This document shows positions 24,435 through 33,951 of a stretch of DNA of 64,000 bases, piece after piece. The stretch's first letter is position 1, and each line of letters begins with the position of its first letter. The notes under the pieces were generated by a model. That model worked only from the letters and a program-made list of their open reading frames with translations, was not told the origin of the DNA and ran no database searches. A program made the translations under genes and the position numbers. Source of the DNA: VXYK01 sp965214565 (GTDB taxonomy: Bacteria > Actinomycetota > Acidimicrobiia > Acidimicrobiales > Aldehydirespiratoraceae); the NCBI GenBank assembly GCA_965214565.1, contig OZ243951.1, positions 310,001 to 374,000 of the forward strand, written 5' to 3'.

Positions 24435-25759
24435 CGCGCCTCCAGGTCCGGGCCTATGGCTCCGGTGACGGTCAGAGTCTGGATTGTTCCCACGTCCAAA
24501 GTCTGGGGCACAGAAATGACGCCGTCGATTTCAGGCGCCTCACGATAGCTCCGTCCGATCCCAGGTTCATCCACAAGTACTTCGACTTCGATGCCTACCA
24601 GTTCGTCACGTTTTGTTGCCGTGATTGCGTCCTGCAACTCAGAGAGCTCTCCGAGCCGGTCGGCGACGAGCGCTGGATCGACCTTGTCCCCCAGCGACTC
24701 TGCGTAGGTTCCCACCTCTTCGGAATAGGCAAAGAATCCGCACCAGTCAAGCCTTGCCTCCTCGATGAAGTCCAATAGCTGATCATGGTCCTGTTCGGTT
24801 TCGCCGGGATAGCCGACGATGAAGTTCGAGCGGAAGGCGGCGGCCGGCTCTCGGCTGCGGATGGATTCGATGCTGGCTGCGAACCTGCTGCCATTGCCCC
24901 AGCGACGCATGCTCCGCAGTAGCCGGGGCGAGACATGCTGAAGCGACAGATCGAAGTACGGCACACCGGTTTCGCAGACTGTGTCGATCAGCGCATCGGA
25001 GAGGTCCGAAGGGTACAGATACAACAGTCTGACCCTCTCGACCTCTGCCGCAACGGCTCTCACCAACGGCACGATCGCACGTTCACCGACGCCTTGGTCC
25101 CGGCCGTATGCCGCCAGATCCTGGGCAACCAGGACTACCTCTTCGGCTGCCAGTTGTTCGACTTCAGCCAATATCGCTTCGATGGTGCGGCTGCGTTGCG
25201 GGCCTCTGAACGAGGGGATGGCACAGAAACCGCAGGCCCGGTCGCAACCTTCGGCGATCTTGACATAGGCCCAGGGTCGTTGCGCGGCAGGTCGTGGCAG
25301 GTTCAGCAGGTCAAAGTCCGGGGTCGGACCGGCTGTCTTACCGGTCGACCAACGAGTCGGCCCGAGCGTGACCTGCACCGCTGAGTGTTCGACCTCACGG
25401 CTCAACGAGGATCCACCGGGACCTGATAGAGCGGGCATCAGCGACATTCCGAACGGTGCCAGGTGGTCGATCTCAGGCAACTCGGCGGCCAGTTCATCGC
25501 CGTAGCGCTCAGCCATGCAGCCCGTCACCACCAACCTGGCACCCTCACGACGCTGCTCGGCGACTGCGAGGATCGTGTCCACCGATTCCTGCCGGGCCTG
25601 ATGGATGAACGAGCAGGTGTTGACGACGACAACGTCGGCGGTTCTGACATCGTCGGTGACCACCATGCCGGTCTCGGTCAGCGTTCCCGCCAGTTTGTCG
25701 GAGTCGACCTGATTCTTGGGACACCCGAGGGTCACAATCGCATATGACTGAGTTGACAT
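24431..25759 (-). CDS. rimO: Ribosomal protein S12 methylthiotransferase RimO
   Basis: 442 residues. The N-terminal UPF0004 domain has its three cluster cysteines (LGCPKNQVDS, VNTCSF, TGCMAERYGDEL). The radical-SAM motif CxxxCxxC is in 'EGCDRACGFCAIPSFRG', and a TRAM-like C-terminal domain follows. 'AIPSFRGPQRSR' is typical of RimO rather than MiaB. It adds a methylthio group to Asp of ribosomal protein S12. It is transcribed ahead of pgsA with ATGA overlap. Confidence 0.93.
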   Translation of the reverse strand: MSTQSYAIVTLGCPKNQVDSDKLAGTLTETGMVVTDDVRTADVVVVNTCSFIHQARQESVDTILAVAEQRREGARLVVTGCMAERYGDELAAELPEIDHLAPFGMSLMPALSGPGGSSLSREVEHSAVQVTLGPTRWSTGKTAGPTPDFDLLNLPRPAAQRPWAYVKIAEGCDRACGFCAIPSFRGPQRSRTIEAILAEVEQLAAEEVVLVAQDLAAYGRDQGVGERAIVPLVRAVAAEVERVRLLYLYPSDLSDALIDTVCETGVPYFDLSLQHVSPRLLRSMRRWGNGSRFAASIESIRSREPAAAFRSNFIVGYPGETEQDHDQLLDFIEEARLDWCGFFAYSEEVGTYAESLGDKVDPALVADRLGELSELQDAITATKRDELVGIEVEVLVDEPGIGRSYREAPEIDGVISVPQTLDVGTIQTLTVTGAIGPDLEAR

Positions 25760-25771
25760 GGTGACCCGACC

Positions 25772-26866
25772 CTAACCGTCAGCGGAGGCCCCGAGCACCA
25801 CCACGCAACCCAGCCACAGGGCCAACAGCACAATCCCCTCGGCACGGCTGACTCTCTTGTGGGTGATCATCATCACCGCGCTGAGGGCCACTACCGCGAC
25901 CATCATGATCGATCCCCTTACGGCCAGACCTGAGTCGAGTACCCGTCCCGGCCCGACAAGCGCGATCACGCCGCCGACACCAAAGCTGTTGAACATGTTG
26001 GAACCGAGCAGGTTTCCGATCAAGAGTTCGATCTCACCGCGGCGCGAGGCCGCGATCGCCGTGAACAGTTCAGGTGCTGAGGTTCCGATCGCCACCAAGG
26101 TGAAGCCGATGAAACCTCCGGTCAGATCAAGTTCCTCAGCAATTCGCTCGGCCCCTACAACAACGAACCAAGCCGACCCCGCCACCAGGACCAGCCCGAC
26201 GAAGGTGCGGATCGTCTCGGTGAGCGCCGAAGGTGCAGTTTCGCCCACGAGTTCACCGACTTCCTGTGGCAGCGCTGCGAATCCCCGCGCCTCCGGGCCG
26301 GTCGCCTCTGCGATCGGGCCTGCCTCTGCGATCGGGCCTGCCTCTGCGATCGGGCCTGCCTCTGCGATCGGGCCTGATTGTGCGGGGTTCGGTTTCTCGG
26401 GGGTGGACGACTCGGCGAGATGCCGAGGTGAAGTGCGCAGGAGGAAACCAAGCGCAGCTACCAGCGCAAGCATCAGAATCGTTCCCTCCAACCGGGTGAT
26501 CTCTCCTTGGAGCAGCACCGCGAAGACCACTACCGACGCCACTGATATCGGAACCTCGCGGCGCAGTATTGCAGACTGAACCGGCACCGCAGCGACGAGC
26601 GTCGCGCACCCGAGAACCAGAGAAATGTTGGCAACGTTGGAGCCGACGACATTGCCTACACCGATGTCAAGATTGCCGTCGACAGCAGCGATTCCCGACA
26701 CGACCATCTCGGGTGCACTGGTACCGAAACCGACGATCACCGATCCGACGATCACCGGCGCGATGCGCATGACGACCGCCAACCGGACGGCCCCCTTGAC
26801 GAACTGGTCGGATGCCACGGCGAGCACTGCCAGTCCACCGATCGCGTAGAGGATGCCGGCAGTCAT
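25772..26866 (-). CDS. Calcium/sodium antiporter (CaCA family)
   Basis: 364 residues with about ten membrane spans in two inverted halves. Each half carries the ion-binding alpha-repeat: 'GFGTSAPEMVVSGIAAV' in the first and 'AIGTSAPELFTAIAASRRG' in the second, each followed by an 'NLLGSN' or 'NVVGSN' helix. This is the YrbG-type bacterial Na+/Ca2+ exchanger layout. The central cytoplasmic linker includes a GPIAEA peptide repeated four times, encoded by an exact 18-bp repeat. It lies between ftsK and rimO on the same strand. Confidence 0.9.
   Translation of the reverse strand: MTAGILYAIGGLAVLAVASDQFVKGAVRLAVVMRIAPVIVGSVIVGFGTSAPEMVVSGIAAVDGNLDIGVGNVVGSNVANISLVLGCATLVAAVPVQSAILRREVPISVASVVVFAVLLQGEITRLEGTILMLALVAALGFLLRTSPRHLAESSTPEKPNPAQSGPIAEAGPIAEAGPIAEAGPIAEATGPEARGFAALPQEVGELVGETAPSALTETIRTFVGLVLVAGSAWFVVVGAERIAEELDLTGGFIGFTLVAIGTSAPELFTAIAASRRGEIELLIGNLLGSNMFNSFGVGGVIALVGPGRVLDSGLAVRGSIMMVAVVALSAVMMITHKRVSRAEGIVLLALWLGCVVVLGASADG
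26305..26376. repeat. Four exact 18-bp coding repeats in the antiporter linker
   Basis: The unit gcctctgcgatcgggcct occurs at 26305, 26323, 26341 and 26359 with no mismatch. It encodes GPIAEA units in the loop joining the two halves of the exchanger. Confidence 0.95.
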
Positions 26867-26885
26867 TGAATTCCAAAGCTACCGA

Positions 26886-29438
26886 TCAAAAGTCGGTATC
26901 GGAGTCTTCGGCGGTTCCCCCCGGGGCACGACGAGCCTCGTACTCTTCTTGGCTCAGTAGCACTTCTCGAGCCTTGGATCCGGTGGACGGGCCCACGACA
27001 CCCTGTTGTTCGAGCAGGTCCATGATCCGCCCGGCACGCGCGAAACCAACCCGGAGCTTGCGTTGCAGCATCGACGTTGAGCCGAGTTGGGTCTGTACCA
27101 CCAGTTCCATCGCCGCGTCGAGGAGTTCATCGCCGTCATCAGCAGATTCTGGGCGAGTGGCGGCGACTGAGTCGTGTGGTGGTTCCCCGGTGATCGCGTT
27201 GTCGTCGTCGAGCGGGGCGACAGGGACGACAGGCCCAGACACGGCACCGGCTCCAGCTCGGGACGACTGCTCTGGGTCCTGCTTCAGCTTCTTGGCCTGT
27301 TCCCGCCAGTGGTCCACAATGGCGCGCACTTCGGACTCCTCGACCCAGCAACCCTGGATTCGATTCAAAGCCGAGGACGAAGTACCCAACATCAACAGAT
27401 CACCACCACCCACTAGACGCTCTGCACCCGCCTGGTCCAGTATGACTCGCGAATCGGTCAGGCTTGATACTGAGAAAGCCCAGCGGCTCGGGATGTTGGC
27501 CTTGATGACACCGGTGATGACGTTCACTGAGGGGCGCTGCGTGGCGATCACGAGGTGTATCCCTACGGCTCGAGCCATCTGGGCGATACGCGCTATCGAC
27601 TCCTCCACATCGCGGGCGGCCACCATCATCAAGTCGGCGAGTTCGTCGACCACAACCAGCACGAACGGCAGGCGGCTGTAGGTGAGGGGCTCACCATCGC
27701 CGTCAAGCACTCCCAGGGGAGGCTTCAAGGTGTTGTTGTCGACGGCGCTGTTGTAGCCGGTGATGTCGCGCACACCCACGTCTGCAAGAAGGTCATAGCG
27801 GCGTTCCATCTCACGCACGGCCCATGCGAGGGCGTTGGCAGCCTTTCGGGGATCGGTGACGGGTGCAGTGAGCAGATGAGGGATCTTTTCGTACTGTCCC
27901 ATCTCAACCCGTTTGGGGTCGACCAGGATCATTCGCACCTGATCCGGGTTGGAGCTCATGAGGATCGATGAGAGCAGGGAGTTGAGGCACGACGATTTGC
28001 CCGAACCGGTCGCCCCGGCAATGAGCACGTGGGGCATGTCGGCGATGTTGACCATCACGTTGTTGCCGTTGATGTCGCGGCCGATGGCGACCTCGAGGGG
28101 ATGCGAGGCCTGTTTAGCTTCCTTCGATGCCAGGATGTCGCCGATCGTGACGATCTCCCGCTTGTTGTTGGGGACCTCCACGCCGATGGCGCGCCGCCCC
28201 GGAATCGGAGCGATGATACGCACATCGGGCGAAGCCATTGCGTAGGCCATGTCCTTGCGCAGACTCTCGAACTTGGTGACCTTGACCCCCTCGCCCAGGG
28301 TCAACACATACCGTGTGACGGTCGGGCCGACGATCGGCTCAAGCAGACTGGTCTCCACACCGAACTGGGCGAGCGTGTCCTGCAGCCGCTTGCCGCGCTC
28401 GACCACGTCGATCGTGTCGATCTCCTGTTTGCTGCTGCGGGAGAGCAGCGACAGGGGCGGCAGTGTCCAAGGGCTCATTTCCAGGGGTAATTTCTGCTCG
28501 GTGACCAACCCCGGCTCGAGTTTCGGTCTACGGGTGCGCCGCAGTGGGGGTTCTGGGGCAGATTCGCCGGGGCCGTCACCGGGCTCCGCATCGGTGACAC
28601 CTGCCCGGCTCGCGGTGTCGGCGGGAGGACCCTCTTCGGGGACACTCCCCGCAGAGACAGCACCAGCGACGACCGCTCCGAAATCGCTTCCTTCAGAGAC
28701 GTTGATGATCGTCTCAGAGGATGCCGACGTCTCAGACGATCCGGGTGCACCAGCGGACCCTGACTTGGAGAGATCACTGAACAGTGCTTGTACCTGGGTC
28801 TTCAACCAACGCAGAGGCGGCCCGACGATGGTCACGAGGGACTGGCCCAGAGTCCATGCGGAACTGCCCGTGAGCACGATCATCCCGACGATGCCCAACA
28901 GAACGAGAATCAGCACACTGCCGGTGACCGCGGCAGCAGCATGGAGCGAGCCTCCGAGACCGATCCCCAACACACCTCCCGCCGCACCCCATTCATCGAC
29001 GTTGTCGTTGATGCCGGGGCGGCCTCTGAGCACATGAAGCAGCCCGCTCAAAGACATCAACAGCAGGATCCCGCCCACCATGAGACGTGTCGGCCACTCA
29101 GAGTCGCCGTCGGCACCGGTTCCGCGGATCAGGGCCACTCCCAGGGCGATGAGGCCCAGAGGGACAACGAAACGAATCAGACCAACTCCCGCGGCCAACC
29201 CGTCGTCGACCACAACGCCCACAGCGCCGGCTGCACCGAACCACAGACTGACTGCGCTCAAGAGCCCTACCAGTATTGCTCCCAGACCCAACAGATCGCT
29301 TCGGTGGCCCGACAACACCCTCCCGACCGAGCGACGAGAGACACCAGACTTCTTGGAGCCGCGCCCTTTCTTGGAGGCACCGGCACTCCTCGAGCCGCTC
29401 TTGGAGTTCGGTTTCGGGGGGTCTGCTTTGGAAGCCAC
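26886..29438 (-). CDS. ftsK: FtsK/SpoIIIE DNA translocase
   Basis: 850 residues. There is a basic N-terminus, then four or five membrane spans (about residues 45-210), a Ser/Pro/Asp-rich linker, and a RecA-like motor with Walker A 'GATGSGKSSCLN' at about 473-484 and Walker B 'FVLVVVDELADLMM' near 598. The C-terminal gamma winged helix ('LLDAAMELVVQTQLGSTSML...RKLRVGFARAGRIMD') reads polarity sequences on DNA. The protein anchors at the septum and pumps chromosome termini into daughter cells. Length is normal for actinobacteria. The 246-bp gap upstream, to RNase J, shows nothing recognisable. Confidence 0.95.
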   Translation of the reverse strand: MASKADPPKPNSKSGSRSAGASKKGRGSKKSGVSRRSVGRVLSGHRSDLLGLGAILVGLLSAVSLWFGAAGAVGVVVDDGLAAGVGLIRFVVPLGLIALGVALIRGTGADGDSEWPTRLMVGGILLLMSLSGLLHVLRGRPGINDNVDEWGAAGGVLGIGLGGSLHAAAAVTGSVLILVLLGIVGMIVLTGSSAWTLGQSLVTIVGPPLRWLKTQVQALFSDLSKSGSAGAPGSSETSASSETIINVSEGSDFGAVVAGAVSAGSVPEEGPPADTASRAGVTDAEPGDGPGESAPEPPLRRTRRPKLEPGLVTEQKLPLEMSPWTLPPLSLLSRSSKQEIDTIDVVERGKRLQDTLAQFGVETSLLEPIVGPTVTRYVLTLGEGVKVTKFESLRKDMAYAMASPDVRIIAPIPGRRAIGVEVPNNKREIVTIGDILASKEAKQASHPLEVAIGRDINGNNVMVNIADMPHVLIAGATGSGKSSCLNSLLSSILMSSNPDQVRMILVDPKRVEMGQYEKIPHLLTAPVTDPRKAANALAWAVREMERRYDLLADVGVRDITGYNSAVDNNTLKPPLGVLDGDGEPLTYSRLPFVLVVVDELADLMMVAARDVEESIARIAQMARAVGIHLVIATQRPSVNVITGVIKANIPSRWAFSVSSLTDSRVILDQAGAERLVGGGDLLMLGTSSSALNRIQGCWVEESEVRAIVDHWREQAKKLKQDPEQSSRAGAGAVSGPVVPVAPLDDDNAITGEPPHDSVAATRPESADDGDELLDAAMELVVQTQLGSTSMLQRKLRVGFARAGRIMDLLEQQGVVGPSTGSKAREVLLSQEEYEARRAPGGTAEDSDTDF

Positions 29439-29684
29439 GATACCGAAACGCTACCAGCGCCCTGCGACAGCCTCATGCACGCCCTGCTGTTCACGCCACA
29501 ACACCATGCTCGCCGCAGAAACCGTCCACACCGCTGCTGTCGCAGCGCAAACCTTCACACCACCCTCTCCCGTTGCGCTCCGCGGCGACGAATACTCCTT
29601 TGCGCCGACTGACCACCAAACACGAAGAGCCTGCAATCGGACCCGCCGACTTACCGTGTCATCCGATTTGAAGCAGTCGGGTCG

Positions 29685-31346
29685 TCATCCCTCTCGGACT
29701 ATCGGCACGATCATGGGACGGCGCCGGGTCCGTTCGGCGACGATGCTGCCCGCAGCCCGGCGAACGATCTGCGACAGACGGGCCAGATCATCGATGTCGT
29801 CGTCGAGCGCATTCATCACCGCGGTTTCCGCCGCGTCGACCACAGCGATCTCATGCGCACGCAGCGCAGGCTGCTCGACCCAGCCGCGCGAGACCACGTC
29901 GGGTCCCGCCAGCAACTCACCCCGTTCGGTGTCCACATGCACGATCACCGCCACGAAGCCGTCGGCACCCAGGAGTCGGCGGTCGCCGAGCACCGCGTTG
30001 CCGAGGTCGCCGACAGTGCCGTCGACATAGAGGTGGTCCCCGCCGACCGATCCGAGGTGCATCAAACCCGAGTCTGACAGTTCCAGCTGGTCGCCGTCCT
30101 CGGCCACGACCACATGGTCACGGTCCATCCCCATCTCCAGAGCCAGATCACGATGAGCCACGAGATGGGCGTATTCGCCGTGCACGGGCACGAAGAAATC
30201 GGGGACCGCAACCGAATGGAGGGTCCTGAGTTCCTGTTGTTTGCCATGTCCGCTGGTGTGGACATCGACGATCCCACTGTGGACCACCCGCGCTCCGAGG
30301 CGGGCGAGCCCATTGCGGACCGCCGCCACCGCCGTCTCGTTTCCTGGGATCGGGTGTGCAGAGAAGATGACCGTGTCGTTGTCGTCAAGCTTCAGCCAGC
30401 GACTCTCGCCTCGGGCCATCTGGGTGAGCGCCGCTCGAGGCTCGCCTTGGGATCCCGTGCACACGATGCACAGTCGTTGGGGGTCAAGCTCGTCGATGTC
30501 TTCCACATCTCTGATCGCGTGGTCCGGGATACGGAGAACCCCCACCTCCCGGGCGAGCTTGACATTGCGCCGCATGGAGAGTCCGACGGGCACGACGATC
30601 CTGTTGGTCATCAACGCAGCGTCGGCCACCTGCTGCAGCCGGTGGATGTGGCTAGCGAACGAAGCGACTATCACACGACGTTGCTCGTTGGCTCGCAGCA
30701 GCGCGGTGAGAACGCCGCCGATCTCCTTCTCCGACCGGGATGCACCGGGGCTGTCGGCGTTGGTCGAATCCGCGAGCATCAGTCGGATGCCCGGATCATG
30801 GGCGAGCGCGCCGATCCTGGACAGGTCGGTTCGGCGGCCGTCAACGGGCGTCAGGTCCAACTTGAAGTCGCTGGAGTGGAGAATCACGCCTTGATCGGTG
30901 TGGAACGCGGTGATGTTGCCCGATGGGATCGAGTGGGTGACCGGCAGGAATTCGCAGTCGAAGGGACCGATCTTGCGGCGATCACCGTCACTGATGGGGT
31001 GAAGCTCAGCTCTCCCCTTCAAGCCTGCCTCGCGGAGCTTGTGCTCAATCATGCCGAGGGTGAAGACCGACCCGTAGACGGGCAGCGACATGTGTCGGAG
31101 AAGGTATGGGAGCGCACCTATGTGGTCTTCATGGGCATGAGTGGCGATCATCGCCTCAATCCGGTCGGCGTTTTGAATCAGCCAGTCGAGGTCGGGCAGG
31201 ACCGCGTCCACTCCCGGCAGGTCGTCGCCGGCGAACATCTGGCCACAGTCGAGCACCACGACCCGACCCTTCGTCTCGATGGCCGCGCAGTTGCGCCCGA
31301 TCTCTCCGAGGCCACCGAGGAAGGTTATGATTACCGGTTCTGCCAT
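29685..31346 (-). CDS. rnj: Ribonuclease J
   Basis: 553 residues. The metallo-beta-lactamase motif is 'IATHAHEDHIGALPYLL' (residues about 71-87), the beta-CASP domain follows with 'ADSTNADSPGASRSE', and the C-terminal region includes 'VHTSGHGKQQELRTL' and 'PVHGEYAHL'. It is a bifunctional 5' exonuclease/endonuclease of mRNA decay and rRNA maturation. It lies between dapA and ftsK, an arrangement common in actinobacteria. Confidence 0.95.
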   Translation of the reverse strand: MAEPVIITFLGGLGEIGRNCAAIETKGRVVVLDCGQMFAGDDLPGVDAVLPDLDWLIQNADRIEAMIATHAHEDHIGALPYLLRHMSLPVYGSVFTLGMIEHKLREAGLKGRAELHPISDGDRRKIGPFDCEFLPVTHSIPSGNITAFHTDQGVILHSSDFKLDLTPVDGRRTDLSRIGALAHDPGIRLMLADSTNADSPGASRSEKEIGGVLTALLRANEQRRVIVASFASHIHRLQQVADAALMTNRIVVPVGLSMRRNVKLAREVGVLRIPDHAIRDVEDIDELDPQRLCIVCTGSQGEPRAALTQMARGESRWLKLDDNDTVIFSAHPIPGNETAVAAVRNGLARLGARVVHSGIVDVHTSGHGKQQELRTLHSVAVPDFFVPVHGEYAHLVAHRDLALEMGMDRDHVVVAEDGDQLELSDSGLMHLGSVGGDHLYVDGTVGDLGNAVLGDRRLLGADGFVAVIVHVDTERGELLAGPDVVSRGWVEQPALRAHEIAVVDAAETAVMNALDDDIDDLARLSQIVRRAAGSIVAERTRRRPMIVPIVREG

Positions 31347-31369
31347 GTCAGGTCCGGGTCATGTCCATG

Positions 31370-32260
31370 TCAAGACCGTCCGAGCGCCGACAGGACCGCC
31401 TCGGCGGATTGTTGGAGACCCTCGGGTTCCGGACCCATCGGCGATCGTGTTGGGCCTGCGGGCAGGCCCATGACTCGCAGCATCGCCTTCGCCGGAACGG
31501 GGTTGGGAGCCTCATCTCCCGTCTCGAACTCATAGGACGGGATCAGGCGGCGGTTGATCTCAGCCGCTGTCTGCACATCGCCTGAGAAGAACGCCTCCAG
31601 CATCTGCGACGTCTCTACTCCGACCCAGTGGGTGGCCACGCCGATGGTGCCGACGGCGCCGATCGCCAGCAGCGGCAGAGTGAGCCCGTCGTCGCCGCTG
31701 TAGACCTCCGTACCGGGCGGCGACAGCGTCAGCAGCCTCGCCGTCTCAGCCGGGTTCGCGGCGGCATCCTTCACACCGATGATGTTGGGCACCGTGTTGA
31801 ACAGTTCCGCCATCGTCTCGGTGGCGATCTTGCGGCCCGTGCGACCGGGGATGTCATAGAGCAGGATCGGCAGTTCGGTGGCTTGGGCGCAGGCTCGGAA
31901 GTGTTCGATCAATCCTGCTTGGCTCGGACGGTTGTAGTACCCCGCCACATGCAGCAGTCCTGCGGCGCCGGCCTCGGTGGCGCGTTGGCTCAACTCCACC
32001 GCCGCGTTGGTGTCGTTGCTTCCCGCGCCGGCAACGACAGGCACCTCGACGGCTTCCACCACCGCCGCTATCAGATCGATCTGCTCGTCGTGGGTGAGGG
32101 TCGGGCTCTCTCCTGTGGTTCCAGCGATGACCAGACCGTCGCTGCCGCCCCGGGTGGTGAGGTGGCGGGCCAGTTTCTGTGCACCTTCGAGATCCAACGA
32201 CCCGTCGGAGCCGAACGGTGTGACCATGGCGGTCAGTACCCGCCCAAAGCGTGCTTGCAT
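31370..32260 (-). CDS. dapA: 4-hydroxy-tetrahydrodipicolinate synthase
   Basis: 296 residues from ATG 32260 (MQARFGRVLTAMVTPFGSDG). The longer frame to 32320 would overlap the SURF1 gene and lacks family residues. The Schiff-base Lys is K164 (IIGVKDAA), the catalytic Tyr is Y135 (LLYDIPGRTG), and the 'AGTTGES' pyruvate-binding loop is at 47-53. It condenses pyruvate with aspartate semialdehyde in lysine and diaminopimelate synthesis. dapB is one gene upstream, with SURF1 between them. Confidence 0.95.
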   Translation of the reverse strand: MQARFGRVLTAMVTPFGSDGSLDLEGAQKLARHLTTRGGSDGLVIAGTTGESPTLTHDEQIDLIAAVVEAVEVPVVAGAGSNDTNAAVELSQRATEAGAAGLLHVAGYYNRPSQAGLIEHFRACAQATELPILLYDIPGRTGRKIATETMAELFNTVPNIIGVKDAAANPAETARLLTLSPPGTEVYSGDDGLTLPLLAIGAVGTIGVATHWVGVETSQMLEAFFSGDVQTAAEINRRLIPSYEFETGDEAPNPVPAKAMLRVMGLPAGPTRSPMGPEPEGLQQSAEAVLSALGRS

Positions 32261-32264
32261 CCTG

Positions 32265-33230
32265 TTATCGTGCCACGCCGGAGCGTCGATCGGTTCCCAT
32301 TTGTGATCTTTCGGTTGCAAACTCCGGTGCAGTCACGGTTCGCCGGGTCTGGGGCCGGGGCTCTCGCCGCGACTCGCGACGGCGCCTTGCGAGGATCAAG
32401 CCGTAGACGACGACGGCCCCGGCCGAGAAGAAGAACCACTGGAACGCATATGACAGGTGTGGTCCGTCATCGAGGCTCGCTTGGGGCACCGGGACCGGCA
32501 GCGAAGTATCCGCATGTTGTGGAGGGTGCTGCTGCGCCAGTTGCACCCAGAGGTCTGCAACCTCGAGGCCGGTCAGTTCAGCGACCCTGTCGAGGTCGAG
32601 TCGATTCAGTTCAGTCAGTACAGCGATCTCGTCGGTGCCGATGCTTCCGCCGCCGACGCTGCTGAAAATCCTGCCGGTGACTGTCACCTCACCGGCGGGC
32701 GCGCTGAGGTCGTCGCTCTGCACCCCCGCCGCCCAGAGCCTGGGAACCCAGCCGCGACTGACCACAACGACAGTGCCGTCCGCCAGTTCAAGGGGCGTGA
32801 CGAGCCAGTTTCCCGGCTCGGTCTGGAAGGTCCGGTTGGCGACCAGAAACGAATGCTCATCAAGGTACGAGCCGGACACGACTGTTGAGGTGTGGTCCGG
32901 CGGTGCGGTCGGCGACACCAGCAGCGTTCCGATCTCCTGTGGCTCTGCCACGAGCGCGGCCCTGATCTCGCTGTTCTGATCCCGCCGTTCCTCGAGACGA
33001 CGTATCTGCCAGAACCCCAGGTTGACCATGGTGACCACCATCGCCAGCACGAACAGGTGTGAGAGTATCCAGCGAAACGACAACAACGAGCGCTTCGGGG
33101 GTGCGGGTGGTTCGGCCTGCCCGGGGGGTTCCGTTGGCAGAGAGGGTTCCGTTGGCAGAGAGGGTTCCGTTGGCAGAGAGGGCTCCGTTGGCAGAGGGGG
33201 CTCCGTCGGATCAGAGTTCGAGGAGGGCAT
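32265..33230 (-). CDS. SURF1 family cytochrome oxidase assembly protein
   Basis: 321 residues. Two membrane helices flank an extracytoplasmic domain, the SURF1 layout: 'WILSHLFVLAMVVTMVNLGFWQ' followed by 'RRLEER', and near the C-terminus 'HLSYAFQWFFFSAGAVVVYG'. 'SRGWVPR' is the family motif. The family helps assemble heme a-containing cytochrome oxidase. The N-terminus carries four LPTEPS-type repeats encoded by an 18-bp unit. It overlaps dapB by 20 bp and precedes dapA by 4 bp, so it is embedded in the lysine operon. Confidence 0.92.
   Translation of the reverse strand: MPSSNSDPTEPPLPTEPSLPTEPSLPTEPSLPTEPPGQAEPPAPPKRSLLSFRWILSHLFVLAMVVTMVNLGFWQIRRLEERRDQNSEIRAALVAEPQEIGTLLVSPTAPPDHTSTVVSGSYLDEHSFLVANRTFQTEPGNWLVTPLELADGTVVVVSRGWVPRLWAAGVQSDDLSAPAGEVTVTGRIFSSVGGGSIGTDEIAVLTELNRLDLDRVAELTGLEVADLWVQLAQQHPPQHADTSLPVPVPQASLDDGPHLSYAFQWFFFSAGAVVVYGLILARRRRESRREPRPQTRRTVTAPEFATERSQMGTDRRSGVAR
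33129..33200. repeat. Four 18-bp coding repeats in the SURF1 N-terminus
   Basis: The unit ttccgttggcagagaggg is repeated exactly three times, with a fourth variant copy. It encodes the Leu-Pro-Thr-Glu-Pro-Ser repeat ahead of the first membrane helix. Confidence 0.93.
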
Positions 33231-33951
33231 CTAGGCCGAGGGTCAACCCCTCGAAGTCGGCGATCCGCTTGCATCCGAGCAGAACACCGGGCATGAACGA
33301 GGTGCGATCAATGGTGTCATGACGGATCGACAGAGTTTGGCCGGTTGTGCCCATCAGAACCTCCTGATTGGCAACGACGCCCTGCATCCGCACCGAATGA
33401 ACCCTTACATCGGCTGCCCCTCGGCCACCGCGTGCGCCAGGAAGTACTTCGTGTCGGGTCGGGTCGTCAGCCCAGTCGGCCGAGGCCCCGGCGATCCGCT
33501 CAGCGGTGTGGACCGCCGTGCCCGACGGCGCGTCCACTTTGGCGTTGTGGTGGTATTCGATCACCTCGGCTGTCGAGAAATGCGGCGCTGCCAACTCGGC
33601 GAAACGCATCATCAGCACGGCCCCGATGGCGAAGTTCGGTGCTATCAGGCAGTTGCTGTCGGTGAACACGTCAGCGAACCTGGACAGGTCCTCCTCGGAG
33701 AATCCGGTGGTTCCGACCACGGCATGGATTCCTTTGGCTGCAAGAAACTCGAGCGTTCCGCGGGCTGCTGGGGCGACCGTGAAATCAACGGCTACGTCGC
33801 ATTCCGCATCCACGAGCACCTCGAGTGAATCTTCGATGTCTATCGCCGCGACCAACTCAAGCTGCGGATCAGCTTCGACCGCGCTGCATACGGCTTGGCC
33901 CATGCGCCCTGCGGCACCGACCACTCCGACTCGGATCATGGGCGAACTCAA
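33211..33951 (-). CDS. dapB: 4-hydroxy-tetrahydrodipicolinate reductase
   Basis: 246 residues. The NAD(P)-binding 'VGVVGAAGRMGQAVCSAVE' is followed by 'VGTTGFS' and 'APNFAIGAVLMM'. The substrate-binding and catalytic block is 'EYHHNAKVDAPSGTA' with the paired His and Lys. It reduces the DapA product in the diaminopimelate pathway. Its start overlaps the stop of the rhomboid-like gene by 4 bp. Confidence 0.95.
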   Translation of the reverse strand: MSSPMIRVGVVGAAGRMGQAVCSAVEADPQLELVAAIDIEDSLEVLVDAECDVAVDFTVAPAARGTLEFLAAKGIHAVVGTTGFSEEDLSRFADVFTDSNCLIAPNFAIGAVLMMRFAELAAPHFSTAEVIEYHHNAKVDAPSGTAVHTAERIAGASADWADDPTRHEVLPGARGGRGAADVRVHSVRMQGVVANQEVLMGTTGQTLSIRHDTIDRTSFMPGVLLGCKRIADFEGLTLGLDALLEL

